A DNA stretch of 64,000 bases, from the NCBI GenBank assembly GCA_028015205.1, contig CM051516.1, positions 25,720,593 to 25,784,592 on the forward strand, written 5' to 3'. A program made the position numbers and the translations under genes. Position 1 is the stretch's first letter, and each line of letters begins with the position of its first letter. The notes beneath the pieces are model-generated. The model did not search any database, had not been told where the DNA came from, and saw only the letters and a program-made list of their open reading frames with translations. Positions 1 through 10,637 of the stretch are shown here, piece after piece. Origin of the DNA: Mytilisepta virgata (lineage: Eukaryota > Mollusca > Bivalvia > Mytilida > Mytilidae).

Positions 1-1036
1 GATCCCCTTAATTTTGATTTCATTTTTTTGCATCATTATCATCCATTTTTCGTCTGCTACGGGAAGACAATCAATAATTAAAAAACAAAATCAATATCTT
101 TATTGAACTAATTACAGGTTATTGTATTGATCAGTCAACCATGACCATCATCATTCTTTAACATATTGCATACTAACATTTGGTTACATAGTAACATTGA
201 ATGTTATTTTTTGTATAATGTCTATTCTATACATGATCTACGAACCTGATTAACCTTATATGTCTTATATAAACACATGATCATTTGGTTTTTTGTCTTC
301 AAAATAGGAGTCCCGATAGATAAAAATCCTGAATTCCCGAACGTAAAAACACGTAAATCCTGTGTCTCGATTAAACTCCCAATTTTAATTTAGCTCATTC
401 CCGAAATCCCAAACTTAAAATTTTAAATGAACAATCCTGAAGTCCCGATAAAGGTCCAACCCCCTCTCTTGTATGTAGTGTAATGTATGTGGTTGTTTTT
501 AATGTATTATTTAATTTTAAACAATTTAACTGGAACACCAGTGGCAGTGCTTTCGACTTCGAGCCATGGAGCCACAGACATTTGTTTTATATATGTTGTG
601 TATTAGTGTATGGGGCTGTTTTTTGTATAAAAGTATGCGTGTGCATGGAGCACATCAAGGTAATAAAATACAGTTTATCAAAAAAAAGAACGGTTGACAT
701 AATCATGAGTTGTAAATATAGGTATGTTACTAAAAACTATTTATTTCATAAATACACATTTTGGTTTTTTCTTACTAAAACGATTTGTGAAGCATGTTCC
801 AGTTCTTGCATGCTTTTTTCCGCCATCCTTCCAGACGAACCGGAAGACGTCTGATGGAAAAAAAAGAAAGAAAACGTATACGGAGCTTCACCCCCCAAAA
901 TTACGGACACGATCTATAATTTGGTTTTATTCATTCAATTCGGTGCTGTTGTATTTCGTGCAGATCAATTTTTACTGATTAAAGAGGAAGCCGAGGTATA
1001 TTCTATTTTAATATAAAGATAAAAAGTAATATAAAA
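1..1036. other. AT-rich intergenic DNA
   Basis: I see no exon, RNA gene or clear repeat boundary here. The short open frames have no recognisable protein similarity and low-complexity composition. Confidence 0.5.
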
Positions 1037-1885
1037 CTAGAAATCTGGACTGTCGGAATCGACAGTAATACCTGCAAGTAGTTGGGCCAGCTTATACCTA
1101 CAGTCAAAAATATAATACCTTATTCCCACCCAAAAATAGTATGCAGTCATTCTATAAAGAAATTAAATCAATAAACCTAATGAAAAATGAAAAAACCTTA
1201 GTTTACAAGCTTAAAATGACAATTTTTGAAAGTTGGCCTGAGTGACCCCACCCCCCCCCCCCCCCCCCCGGTTTAAAAATATATATTCTAAAACCTTATT
1301 GTGCAACTAAATATAGTGTAGGACAATTCTATATATAAACAAACTGAAAGAGAAGTTCAGGTCACAAGCTTAAATTAAAAATTTCATATTTCGACCCATG
1401 TGGACTCCAATTTTAGAAAATTAAAATTCTAAAACCTTATTGAACATCTGCATATGGTGTTTGACAATAATACTGTATAGAAATAAATTGAAAAACAAAA
1501 GACGAGTTTATGTCACAAGCTTAAATTGATAATTTTTCAAAATTCGACCCCTGTGGGCCCAAATTTTAGAAAATCAAAATTCTAAAACCTTATTGCGCAT
1601 CTGCATATGCTGCATGACAATACTTTATAGAAATAAATTTGGCCTAAATTAAACTATGAAAGACGAGTTTAGGTCACAAGCTTGAATTCCAAATTTTCGA
1701 AGTTCAACCCATGTGGGCCCCTTGTTTACAAAATCAAAATTCTAAAACCTTATTGCGCATCCACAGGTGGTATATGCAACCATTCTATATAGAAATTAAA
1801 TTCCTAAACCCAAAAGTGAAGGAGGAGTTTATGTCACAAAAAAGTGTGACGGACGGACGGAAACAATCGCTATATCCCCGAACTT
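1037..1885 (+). mobile_element. P1-1: tandem-repeat element (pearl/Helentron-like), 3' truncated
   Basis: It starts at CTAG followed by a perfect 7-bp-stem hairpin (ACTGTCG GAAT CGACAGT, 1049-1066). It then has several ~159-bp units, each marked by GGTCACAAGCTTAAAT, by CCCCTGTGGGCCC-type text and by CTAAAACCTTATTGCGCATC. It ends with a GACGGACGG tract, then ACAATCGCTATATCCCCGAACTT. Only the first arm of the usual terminal hairpin remains before the sequence switches to family P2. It holds no coding capacity. A run of 19 C lies at 1251-1269. The class assignment is an inference from architecture. Confidence 0.7.
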
Positions 1886-3127
1886 AGGGTCCTACATTAA
1901 ACTAAATTCGGCTGTGGCGGCCATCTTTGTTAAGAGTCCGGGTCATCGGACATATTTCTGAAAGAAAACCTCCTAAGGACCATTACTGCCAAGTTTGGTT
2001 CCAATTGGCCTTATAGTTTCATAGAAGATGCATGTTTTTAATTCATGCCCCTTTTTTCTATTTTTAGTAACAGCCGCCATGTCGGTTGCAAGTTGGGGAT
2101 GCAGACATAATTTTGGAAGGGGCCACCCAAGGACCATTCCAACAAAGTTTGGTCCCAATTGGCGCAGGGGTTTCAGAGTAGATGATCTTTAAAGGAAAGT
2201 TTACGCTGGACACCGTCTTTAAGGATGGTCGCTGGTCATGTTTTGGTCTTTTTGTCAGATTTTCGGAATCCTCGGGTTTTATCCATTTTTTAAACATGAT
2301 TTTTTTCCCATGAACCCCACTTTTTCTTTTATAATTCAATCCTATATACCTAAAAATGGTATTTGACAACATTTTATGAAATCATTATTATTCTTTCATA
2401 CATCTTTGAGAGACTGAAGTTGTCAATGCAAAGACAATGAAAAATCCAGAGAAAACCCATTTCCTGCAAATTTTCAAAGCCTTATAGCTCTAAAATGAGG
2501 ACATGAACCTATATTTTTATATTTTTTCTTGCTTATTTGTTTACTATTCATATGTTCTCTCAAACTAAAACACCCATTTCAAATCCTTTTTATTTCCTAT
2601 TAGACCAGCGATCATCCTTAAAGGGCAAAAACTCCTATAAGGGGTCAATCAATGATTTTGGTCGTGTTGACTTATTTGTAGATCTTACTTTGTTGAACAT
2701 TTTGCTGTTTACAGTTTGTCTTTATCTATAATAATATTCAAGATAATAACCTAAAACTGCAAAATTTCCTTAAAATTAACAATTCAGGGGCAATAACCCA
2801 ATATAGGGTTGACTGATTCGTCTGAAAATTTCATGGCAGGCAGATCTTGACCTGATGAACATTACTATCCATGTCAGTTTTGCTCTAAATGCTTTAGTTT
2901 TTTTGATATGACAAAAACTGCAGTTTACCCCTATGTTCTATTTTTAGCCATGTCGGCCATGTTGGTTGGCAGGCGGGGTCATCGGACACATTTTTAGACT
3001 AGATACCCTAATGATGCTTGTGGCCAAGTTTGGTTCCATTTGGCCCAGTAGTTTCAGAGGAGAATATTTTTGTAAAAGTTATCGGACGACGACGACGGAC
3101 GACGACGACGACGGACGACGGACGCAC
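1886..3127 (+). repeat. P2-family repeat mosaic interrupted by a MITE
   Basis: The text 'cggct-tgg-ggccatct', 'ggtcatcgga', 'cctaaggaccattrctgcc' and 'ttggtccaattggc' recurs at 9140-9922 and, inverted, at 55012-55265. The copy is split by the TTAA-flanked MITE at 2223-2617. The part after the MITE (2622-3085) is a dispersed, diverged bivalve-type repeat. It ends in an ACGACGACGG microsatellite (about 3085-3125) that runs straight into a P1 unit. Confidence 0.6.
2219..2621. mobile_element. TTAA-flanked MITE, copy 1
   Basis: TTAA stands at both sides (2219-2222 and 2618-2621). The element (2223-2617, 395 bp) has imperfect terminal inverted repeats, GGATGGTCGCTGGTC and the complement of GACCAGCGATCATCC. 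It is closely similar along its whole length to 27024-27414 (inverted) and 36784-37173. It is non-coding. The TTAA duplication is typical of piggyBac-type transposition; no transposase is present in the window. Confidence 0.8.
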
Positions 3128-3269
3128 GAGGAGTTTAGGTCACATGCTTAAATTGCCAATTTTCAAAATTCGACCCCTAAAGGCCCCAATCTTTGAAAAT
3201 CACAATTCCAAAACCTTATTGCACATCTATATACAGTGTGTGACCATCCGTTAAGAAATTAAATACATA
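3128..3269 (+). repeat. Partial P1 unit
   Basis: This is a single P1 unit (GAGTTTAGGTCACATGCTTAAATTG) joined directly to the P2 microsatellite, ending where the next P1 element starts at CTAG 3270. Confidence 0.65.
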
Positions 3270-4725
3270 CTAGAAATATGGACTGTCGGAATCGACAGTG
3301 ATCCTCGCACGCCCTGTAAGTAATTGGGCCACTTACCTATGGTCAAAAATATAATACCTTATTCCCATCCAAAAATAGTATGCAGTCATTCTATAAAGAA
3401 ATTAAATCAATAAAGCTAATGAAAAATAAAAAAAAAACCTTAGTTCACAAGCCCCCGGATCAAATCGATATTCTAAATCCTTATTGTGGAACAAAATATA
3501 ATATAGAACAATACTATATATAAGCAAACTGAAAGAGAAGTTAAGGTCACAAGCTTAAATTTAAATTTTCAAATTTCGACCCATGTGGACTCCAATTTTA
3601 GAAAATTAAAATTCTAAAACCTTATTGCACACCTGCATATTGTGTTTAACAACACTTTATAGAAATAAAATGCATAAATTGAAAAACAAAAGACGAGTTT
3701 ATGTCACAAGCTTAAATTGATATTTTTTCAAGATTCGACCCCTGTGGGCCCAAATTTTAGAAAATCAAAATTCTAAAACCTTATTGCGCATCTCCATATA
3801 GTGCATGGCAATACTGTATAGAAATAATATGCATAAATTGTAAAATATAAAGAGGAGATTAGGTCACAAGCTTAAATTGACAGTTTTTCGAAATTCGACC
3901 CCTGTGTGCCCCAATTTTAGAAAATCAAAATTCTAAAACCTTATTGCGCATCTGCATATGGTGCATGGCAATACTGTATAGTAATAAAATGCATAAATTA
4001 TAAAATGAAAGAGGAGTTTAGGTCACAAGCTTAAATTTACTGTTTTTCGAAATTCGACCCCTGTGGGCCCAAATTTTAGAAAATCAAAATTCTAAAACAT
4101 TATTGCGCATCTGCATATGGTGCATGGCAATACTGTATAGTAATAAAATGCATAAATTATAAAATGAAAGAGGACTTTAGGTCACAAGCTTAAATTTACA
4201 GTTTTTCTAAATTCGACCCCTGTGGGCCCAAATTTTAGAAAATCAAACTTCTAATACCTTATTGCGCATCTGCATATAGTGTATGACAATACCGTATAGA
4301 AATAATATGCATAAATTGTAAAATTAAAGAGGAGATTAGGTCACAAGCCTAAATTGACAGTTTTTCGAAATTCGACCCCTGTGGGCCCAAATTTTAGAAA
4401 ATCAAACTTCTAAAACCTTATTGCGCATCTACATATGGTGCATGACAATACTGTATAGAAATAAAATGCATAAATTGAAAAATGAAAAACTAGTTCAGGT
4501 CACAAGCTTGAATTCCAAATTTTCGAAGTTCAACCCATGTGGGCCCCTTGTTTAGAAAATCAAAATTCTAAAACCTTATTGCGCATCTACAGGTGGTATG
4601 CAACCATTCTATGTAGAAATTGAATTCTTAAACCCAAAAGTGAAGAAGAAGACGATGTCACAAGAAAGTATGACGGACGGAGACAATCGCTATATCCCCG
4701 AACTTTCTTCGAAAGTGTGGGGATA
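3270..4725 (+). mobile_element. P1-2: complete tandem-repeat element
   Basis: Left end: CTAG (3270-3273) and hairpin ACTGTCGGAATCGACAGT (3282-3299), then GATCCTCGCAC. The body has about eight units of ~159 bp (the marker GGTCACAAGC is spaced exactly 159 bp at 3862, 4021 and 4180). Right end: GACGGACGGAGACAATCGCTA and a terminal hairpin, TATCCCC (4693-4699) pairing with GGGGATA (4719-4725) around CTTTC-TTC-GAAAG. No open frame of note. Confidence 0.75.
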
Positions 4726-5864
4726 AAAATGAAAAATGAAAGCGGAGTTTAGGTCACAAGATTGAATTCCCAATTTTCAACATTCAACACCTGTGGGTCC
4801 CAAGTTCTGAAAATCAAAATTCTAAAACCTTATTGCACATCTACAAATAGTATGTGATAATACTGCATAGAAATCAAATGCATAAAATGAAAAATGAACG
4901 AGGAGTTTAGGTCAGAAGCTTAAATTGCCAATTTTAGAATATCGACCCCTGTGGGACCCAATTTTGGAAAATCAAAATTCTACAACCTTACTGCGCATCC
5001 ATCTAAATACAGTAAGTGACAATCCTTTATATAAATTAAATACATAAAATGAAAAATGAAAGAGGAGTTAAGGTCACAAGCTTAAATTCACAATTTTCAA
5101 AATTCGACCCCTGTGGGTCCCAATTTTTAAAAATCAAAATTCTAAAACCTTATTGCGCATCTAGATACGGTATTTGATAATACTGTATAGAAATTAAATG
5201 CATGAAGTCAAAAATTAAAGATGAGTTTAGGTCACAAGCTTCAATTCCTAATTTTCGAAATTTGACACCTGTGGCCCCAAATTTTTGAAAATCAAAACTC
5301 TAAAACCTTATTGCGCATCTACATACAATATGTGACAATACTGTATATAAATCAAATGCACGAAATCAAAAAAGAAAGAGAAGTTTAGGTTACAAGCTTA
5401 AATTCACCTTTTTGCAAAAATCTACCCCTTTGGGCCCCAAGTTTTGACAATCACAATTCTGTAACCTTATTGCACATCTACATACAGTTTTTGATGATAC
5501 TGTATAGAAATTAAATGCATAAAATGAAGAATAAAAGAGTAGTTTAGGTCACAAGATTAAATTCCCAATTTTCAACATTCAACACCTGTGGGTCCCGAGT
5601 TCTGAAAATCAAAATTCTAAAACCTTATTGCACATCTACATATAGTATGTGATAATACTGTATAGAAATTAAAGGCATGAAGTTAAAAATGAACGAGGAG
5701 TTTAGGTCACAAAAAAGTCTGATGGATGGACGGACAAACGGACTGACAGACAGACAGACGGACGGACGGACAGACGGACCGACGGACGGACAGAGAGACA
5801 GACGGACGGGCAGACGGACGGGTGTGATAACAATATCCCCGAACTTCTTCGAAGTGCGGGGATA
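4726..5864 (+). mobile_element. P1-3: tandem-repeat element lacking its left hairpin
   Basis: It follows P1-2 head to tail, with about seven ~159-bp units and no left-end hairpin. It ends in a long GGACAGAC-type microsatellite (about 5727-5822) and the terminal hairpin TATCCCC (5834-5840) / GGGGATA (5858-5864). The apparent open frames over the microsatellite are repeat translation only. Confidence 0.7.
5727..5822 (+). repeat. GGAC/GACA microsatellite of P1-3
   Basis: Tandem GACGGACG and GACAGACA motifs lie at the usual P1 position just before the right-hand hairpin. This copy is much expanded relative to the other P1 copies. Confidence 0.85.
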
Positions 5865-6350
5865 ACAATGAATGTAAAAGGGGTGCAGTTTTTCAATGCA
5901 CATTGGATACACTTTGGGGGGAGGGTGGTGGTATAACTCCTGCTTCCAACTGCTCATGATGTAGTTTTGTTTTCATTTTATTACTTTTTCAGATTATAAT
6001 GATCTTCCTTTATAAATTTTACTTTTTAAATATTATTTGATTATTTTAGGTGTTATTCCGTGTAAATATGAATTTCTTTTAGTTGTTATGATTTGTTTGA
6101 CTTATTTCTGTTTTACTATCATATCTGTCATGTGTAAAACGTATATATATTTGCGGGCATTCTTATATCTACATCTCTTTTTTCAGCTTTGATTTAAGTA
6201 GTATAGTTAAGCACTAGGTTTGTTTGATTTTTTATTCACTGATGCATGGTTAGGACGCCCACACATATTTTTATGTACCTAGCCTATGCCAGGTGTCTTT
6301 GTCAGTGGTTTTATATTTTTGTTTCTTGGTAACCTTTTTTATTATATTAT
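5865..6350. other. Intergenic DNA between P1 copies
   Basis: T-rich sequence with no supported gene or repeat. Confidence 0.5.
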
Positions 6351-6720
6351 TATCCTTTCGAAGAAAGTTCGGGGATATTGCGATTGTCTCTGTCCATCCG
6401 TCCGTAACACTTTCTTGTGACACCAACTTCTCCATTACTTTTGGGTTTAGATATTTAATTTCTCTATAGAATATTTGCATTTCAGAATTTTATTTTTCTA
6501 AATTTGAGGCCCACAGGGGTTAAAATTCGAAAATTATGAATTTAAGCTTGTGACGTAAACTTCTCTTCCACTATTCAATTTATGCACATTATATTTTTAC
6601 AGTATTGCCACACTCCATGTGCAGATACGCAATAATTCTATTTTCAAAAATTGGGGCCCACAGGGGTCTAATTTCGAAAATGGTGAATTTAATCTTGTGG
6701 CCTAATCTTTGTCATGTTCT
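6351..6720 (-). mobile_element. P1-4: truncated, inverted copy
   Basis: It begins with a degraded terminal hairpin (CTTTCGAAGAAAGTTCGGGGATA), then the inverted GTCTCTGTCCATCCGTCCG tract and about two P1 units in reverse orientation (ATTTAAGCTTGTGAC). It stops mid-unit. Confidence 0.65.
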
Positions 6721-6794
6721 AACTATAAAGGGATGTTGCCTCATTTGACGTGTACCTTTTATCCTATTATTTTTAGTTTCAAGTTTAAAATTCT

Positions 6795-7600
6795 TATTAA
6801 ATACACGCCTGCTTATCTCTCTTATGATAACAAGTGATAATTAAAAATTTTCACATTATTCTGTTTTATCTTAAAAAATCCGCCAATGTGATCGGATGTA
6901 ATACTATATTTCTTTAGTGTGTTTTTCAATAATAATTAACTACATTCTAGTATAGCAGCAAAAATCGCTCTGAACTCAGTCTCATTCATAACAAATATCT
7001 TTTCGATATACAGATTTTTCAAACGTAATTGTGTATCTAAATGGAGTTATACATACACATCAAACAATCTATTTCATTGAATCTCATTCCCAAAATTTTG
7101 AAATTAATTATTTTAATAAAATACTGTAAAAATTCAACCACCACCAATTATTATGAATTAGAACGATAAGTTGGCGTGTATAAAGACAAGTTTCAAACAT
7201 AAACCAAAGAGATAATATAACTAATGAAAGACAATTTACACGCTTAGAATTCGTTCACGCCTGCTTATCTCTCTCAAGCATAACAATTGGTCATGTTAAA
7301 TATTCTCATTAATTTGTTTTATTTAAAAAATCCAGGAATGTGATGGGCTGTAATATCATTTCCTTAGTTTGTTTATTAATTCTGGTTAATTACTTATAAT
7401 TACGAGTATAGGTGCAAAATCAGCTCTGAACTGATTTTCAATATCTTTCATAGCCATATTAGTTCAAAAAAAAATTTAACAGATACAATAATTGTGTCTG
7501 TATAAATTACAATACCCTCTCTCTTGTAAAAATTTAACCATAACCAATTGTTATGAATTAGAGAGATTAGTTTCTTTAAGAGTTGCTTCCCTTACTGCTC
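6795..7600 (+). repeat. Diverged direct duplication
   Basis: Two copies in the same orientation, about 6800-7190 and 7255-7590, share CACGCCTGCTTATCTCTC, 'aaaaaatcc-gc/gaatgtgat', 'gctctgaact' and 'ATTATGAATTAGA' blocks in the same order. There is no coding potential. Confidence 0.55.
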
Positions 7601-7957
7601 ACATCACTGGTATCACACAGTATCTGAGAGAACTGGAGGGGTTTCAAGTCCCCCGTCGAAAAAAATTGTTCACCACATGTGTTATATCAAGCAAAAACGT
7701 TTAGTTCTGGGTTGATATAAAACCACCCTTCCGCTTTGTTCCGCTATTGTTGGTTCTCAGTCCTTCATAAGAATTTTCAGAGCACCAACTATGTGTTGAT
7801 TATGTTGGATTTTTTTGTGCATTATTGTAAGGTAAGTTATGTTTTTTAAGGAATAAATAATTAAATTTCGAATTAACTGAATCAAGGAATGACTCCATAA
7901 ATATTTTGGCCGGATATAGAGTTTCAGTTTGCAATCGACAATTCATTGGCTCTCAGT
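7601..7957. other. Unassigned intergenic DNA
   Basis: Nothing recognisable; an isolated short open frame over 7492-7704 has no family features. Confidence 0.45.
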
Positions 7958-8193
7958 TATGGCGTGTGAAACGTTGCAATGTTCACAAAAACAAAATATA
8001 TGTTCATAAAATGAAATAATTGTTCGTAAAAATGAATATATGTTCATAAAAACAAAATATATATTCAATAAATCAAAATATGTGTTCATAAAATAAAATA
8101 TATATGCATAAAACATAAATATATGTTCATTTTATTTAATTTTATGAACGTATATTTTTTTTTGGTGAATATTGCAACGTTTCACATGCCATA
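7958..8193. mobile_element. MITE with ~30-bp inverted ends and AT-rich tandem core
   Basis: Left arm 7958-7987 contains ATGGCGTGTGAAACGTTGCA. The right arm, 8164-8193, is its near-complement (TGCAACGTTTCACATGCCAT). The core is a degenerate ~20-bp tandem repeat of the type TGTTCATAAAAACAAAATAT. Non-coding. Confidence 0.7.
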
Positions 8194-9122
8194 CGCAGTT
8201 AAGGTTAGTGAATAAATATTATATGATGGCAGTTTAAATTATGCATAAGTTTTGCTCAAGGTGCAAAAATAATATTAAATGCTAAAATAACGAAACCATA
8301 CCAAGGACAGATATATAAACAAGGATATACTCCTGGGTTTCTTCAAAATTTTACAGATCTATAGCACTAAATGGACTAAAACAAATTCTGACAGTATACC
8401 ATTAATACCATAAATGCGTCGTATACAGCCTAGTATAAATTTACTATATCTAATATTAGTATCTTTGGATTGTTATTTTGAAATTCTGAGTGTGTGATCT
8501 ATTGTATTAATATTTTCATATATAGAGTGAAATTAGCTTTCGGATTCAATTTAGTACTAATTAATATTAATTTTGGGAGGCCAAGCAGTCAGATTTTAAT
8601 TTCGCCGTTGGACTGGATTTGAGGTCTAAAGTACGCTCGATACTACCTATATATAGTTGAACATCCTATTTTTTTTTAAAAGTTGAAATTATTCAAGCGT
8701 ATCCACCCGCACCGTGACCAATTATGAATCAAACTTATCCCACCCTAAAAATCAGTAAATAAATTATTTTATTTAAATTTCTGTATAATTTTTTTAATTG
8801 TATTTATAAACGTGATTAAAAATTCCTATCCCACCCCCACTCAGATAGATGAATCAGCCACAAATTTACTCTTTTAGTGATAAATTGTACAGTTTATGAC
8901 GACGAATGATACCCCACCTCTAGAGCTTATCATGAGTTCAAGCTATATACTACAGACAAAAAACTAAGAGTTGAAATATGGTGATTCTTTAAATAAAATT
9001 TATAACCTGGTTTTCAAAATTATATTTTATTTTATTTTACAATCAATCACATTAATCATTGTATATATTTTGTAATTCTTCAGCCTCACATGAGGCATCT
9101 TGATTGACATTAAAGCATTTGT
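8194..9122. other. AT-rich intergenic DNA
   Basis: No gene or repeat recognised. A short GTTGTTGTTGCTGTTGTTGC microsatellite follows at 9123-9148. Confidence 0.45.
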
Positions 9123-9139
9123 AGTTGTTGTTGCTGTTG

Positions 9140-9922
9140 TTGCTAAGTTTTGTTCTAACTGGTCCAGTGGTTTCAGGCAAGATGATCTTTAGGTAAATTC
9201 TCAATAGGGATCTATGTTAAACTATGTTCGGCTCTGGTGGCAATAGTGGATGATGGGTCGGGTCATCTGATACAATTCTTTAAGAGTACTACCTAAGGAC
9301 AATTGCTGCCAACTTTTGTTTCAATTGGCCAAGTGGTTTCAGACAAGAAGATCTTAAAATCAAATTCCCCATAGGGTTCTATGTTAAACCATGTCAGGAT
9401 CTGGTAGCCATCTTGGGTGACGGATGGCATCATCGTACACAATTCTGAAAGAGGAACACCTAAGGACCATTGCTGCCAAATTTTGTTCCAACTGGCCAAG
9501 TGGGTTTCAGACAAGAAGATCTTTAAGTAAATTTCCTCATACGGTCCTTTGTTTAACTAACCATGTCCGGCTCTGGTGACCATCTTGGATGACGGATGGG
9601 GTCATCGGATACAATTCTGAAAGAGGATCACCATAATGACCTTTGCTGTCAAGTTTTGTTCCAATTTGTCCAGTGGTTTCAGACTAGAAGATCTTTAATT
9701 AAATTTCCCATAGAGTCATATGTTAAACTATGTTCGGCTCTGGCGGTCATCTTGGATGATGGGTCGGGTCATCGGATACAATTCTGAAAGAGGATCACCT
9801 AAGGACCATTGCTGCCGAGTTTTGTTTCAATTTGTCCAGTGGTTTCAGGGGAGAAGATGTTTAAATGAAAGTTTACGACGACGACGGCCAATAGCTCACC
9901 TGGTCCTCCTTTGGGCCAGGTT
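9140..9922 (+). mobile_element. P2 element: ~170-bp tandem repeat with terminal hairpin
   Basis: Four to five units of about 168-171 bp. The marker CAATTCTGAAAGAGGA or its variant lies near 9272, 9440, 9611 and 9780. The tract ends with ACGACGACGG (about 9878-9888), then AGCTCACCTGG...CCAGGT, a hairpin built around TTTGGGCCAGG. No real coding region; the apparent open frames repeat the unit. The layout (tandem core, GAC microsatellite, end hairpin) parallels P1. Confidence 0.7.
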
Positions 9923-10478
9923 ACATAAAAACATGGCCAGTCTGAAATCAGAAAATTCAAGATGGCTATACATTTCTGAGGATTTTGTCGCATGGAATTT
10001 TTGGTTGTTGAAAGTGTTGACGTAGTGTTCTGTTTTATTCAGCCGGATTTGTTAAAAAGACCTTTTTTTGAAGACGACAGGTAAAGAATGCCATGTCTGT
10101 TGACAATCCAGCAGAATGCTTGCATTACGATATAGCCATCAACGTGTATCTACTATAATGGGGGGGGGGGGGCAATTTACATAAATTAACATTTAATCTC
10201 GGAAGAGACTGACAAATTTCAGTAATCCTATTATTCAAATACATTTCTATCTGATACTTCATCAGACATACATGTAGTTAAAAAATAAATACTGTTTCTC
10301 TTCTATCCCATACCCTCCGTTACAATAACTAGTATATAGCAACCAGCAAATATGATGTGGAATAACTCTTATGGCACAAACATTTTATAACAAATTACAA
10401 CTGTTAAAAGTTTGTAATAGGCATAAAAATACCTCTACAACATTGTTACACTAAATTTATATTTCATCAGTATTAAAT
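9923..10478. other. Intergenic DNA
   Basis: A G run is present at about 10160-10172; otherwise nothing is supported. Confidence 0.4.
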
Positions 10479-10637
10479 AATGGGTGTTTTAATAATGTCC
10501 CTGTAATGTGTCCTTGGTCTGTAATAATGAGCCTCGAGGCTGCAATGGCCCTCGGCGTTGCCTTAGGCCATTACAGCCTTCCTCGTGTCATTATTACAGA
10601 CCTTGGACACATTACAGGGCCATTATAAACACCCATT
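10479..10637. mobile_element. Foldback (palindromic) element
   Basis: The whole 159 bp is a near-palindrome. AATGGGTGTTTTAATAATG at the left faces its complement ending in AACACCCATT at the right. Paired inner blocks are CCCTGTAATGTGTCC, GGTCTGTAATAATGA and GGCTGCAATGGCC. Confidence 0.75.

Noticed and set aside
5625..5957. Open frames on both strands rich in Asp/Gly/Arg/Thr or Pro/Ser/Val
   Set aside because: They are translations of the GGAC/GACA microsatellite in P1-3.
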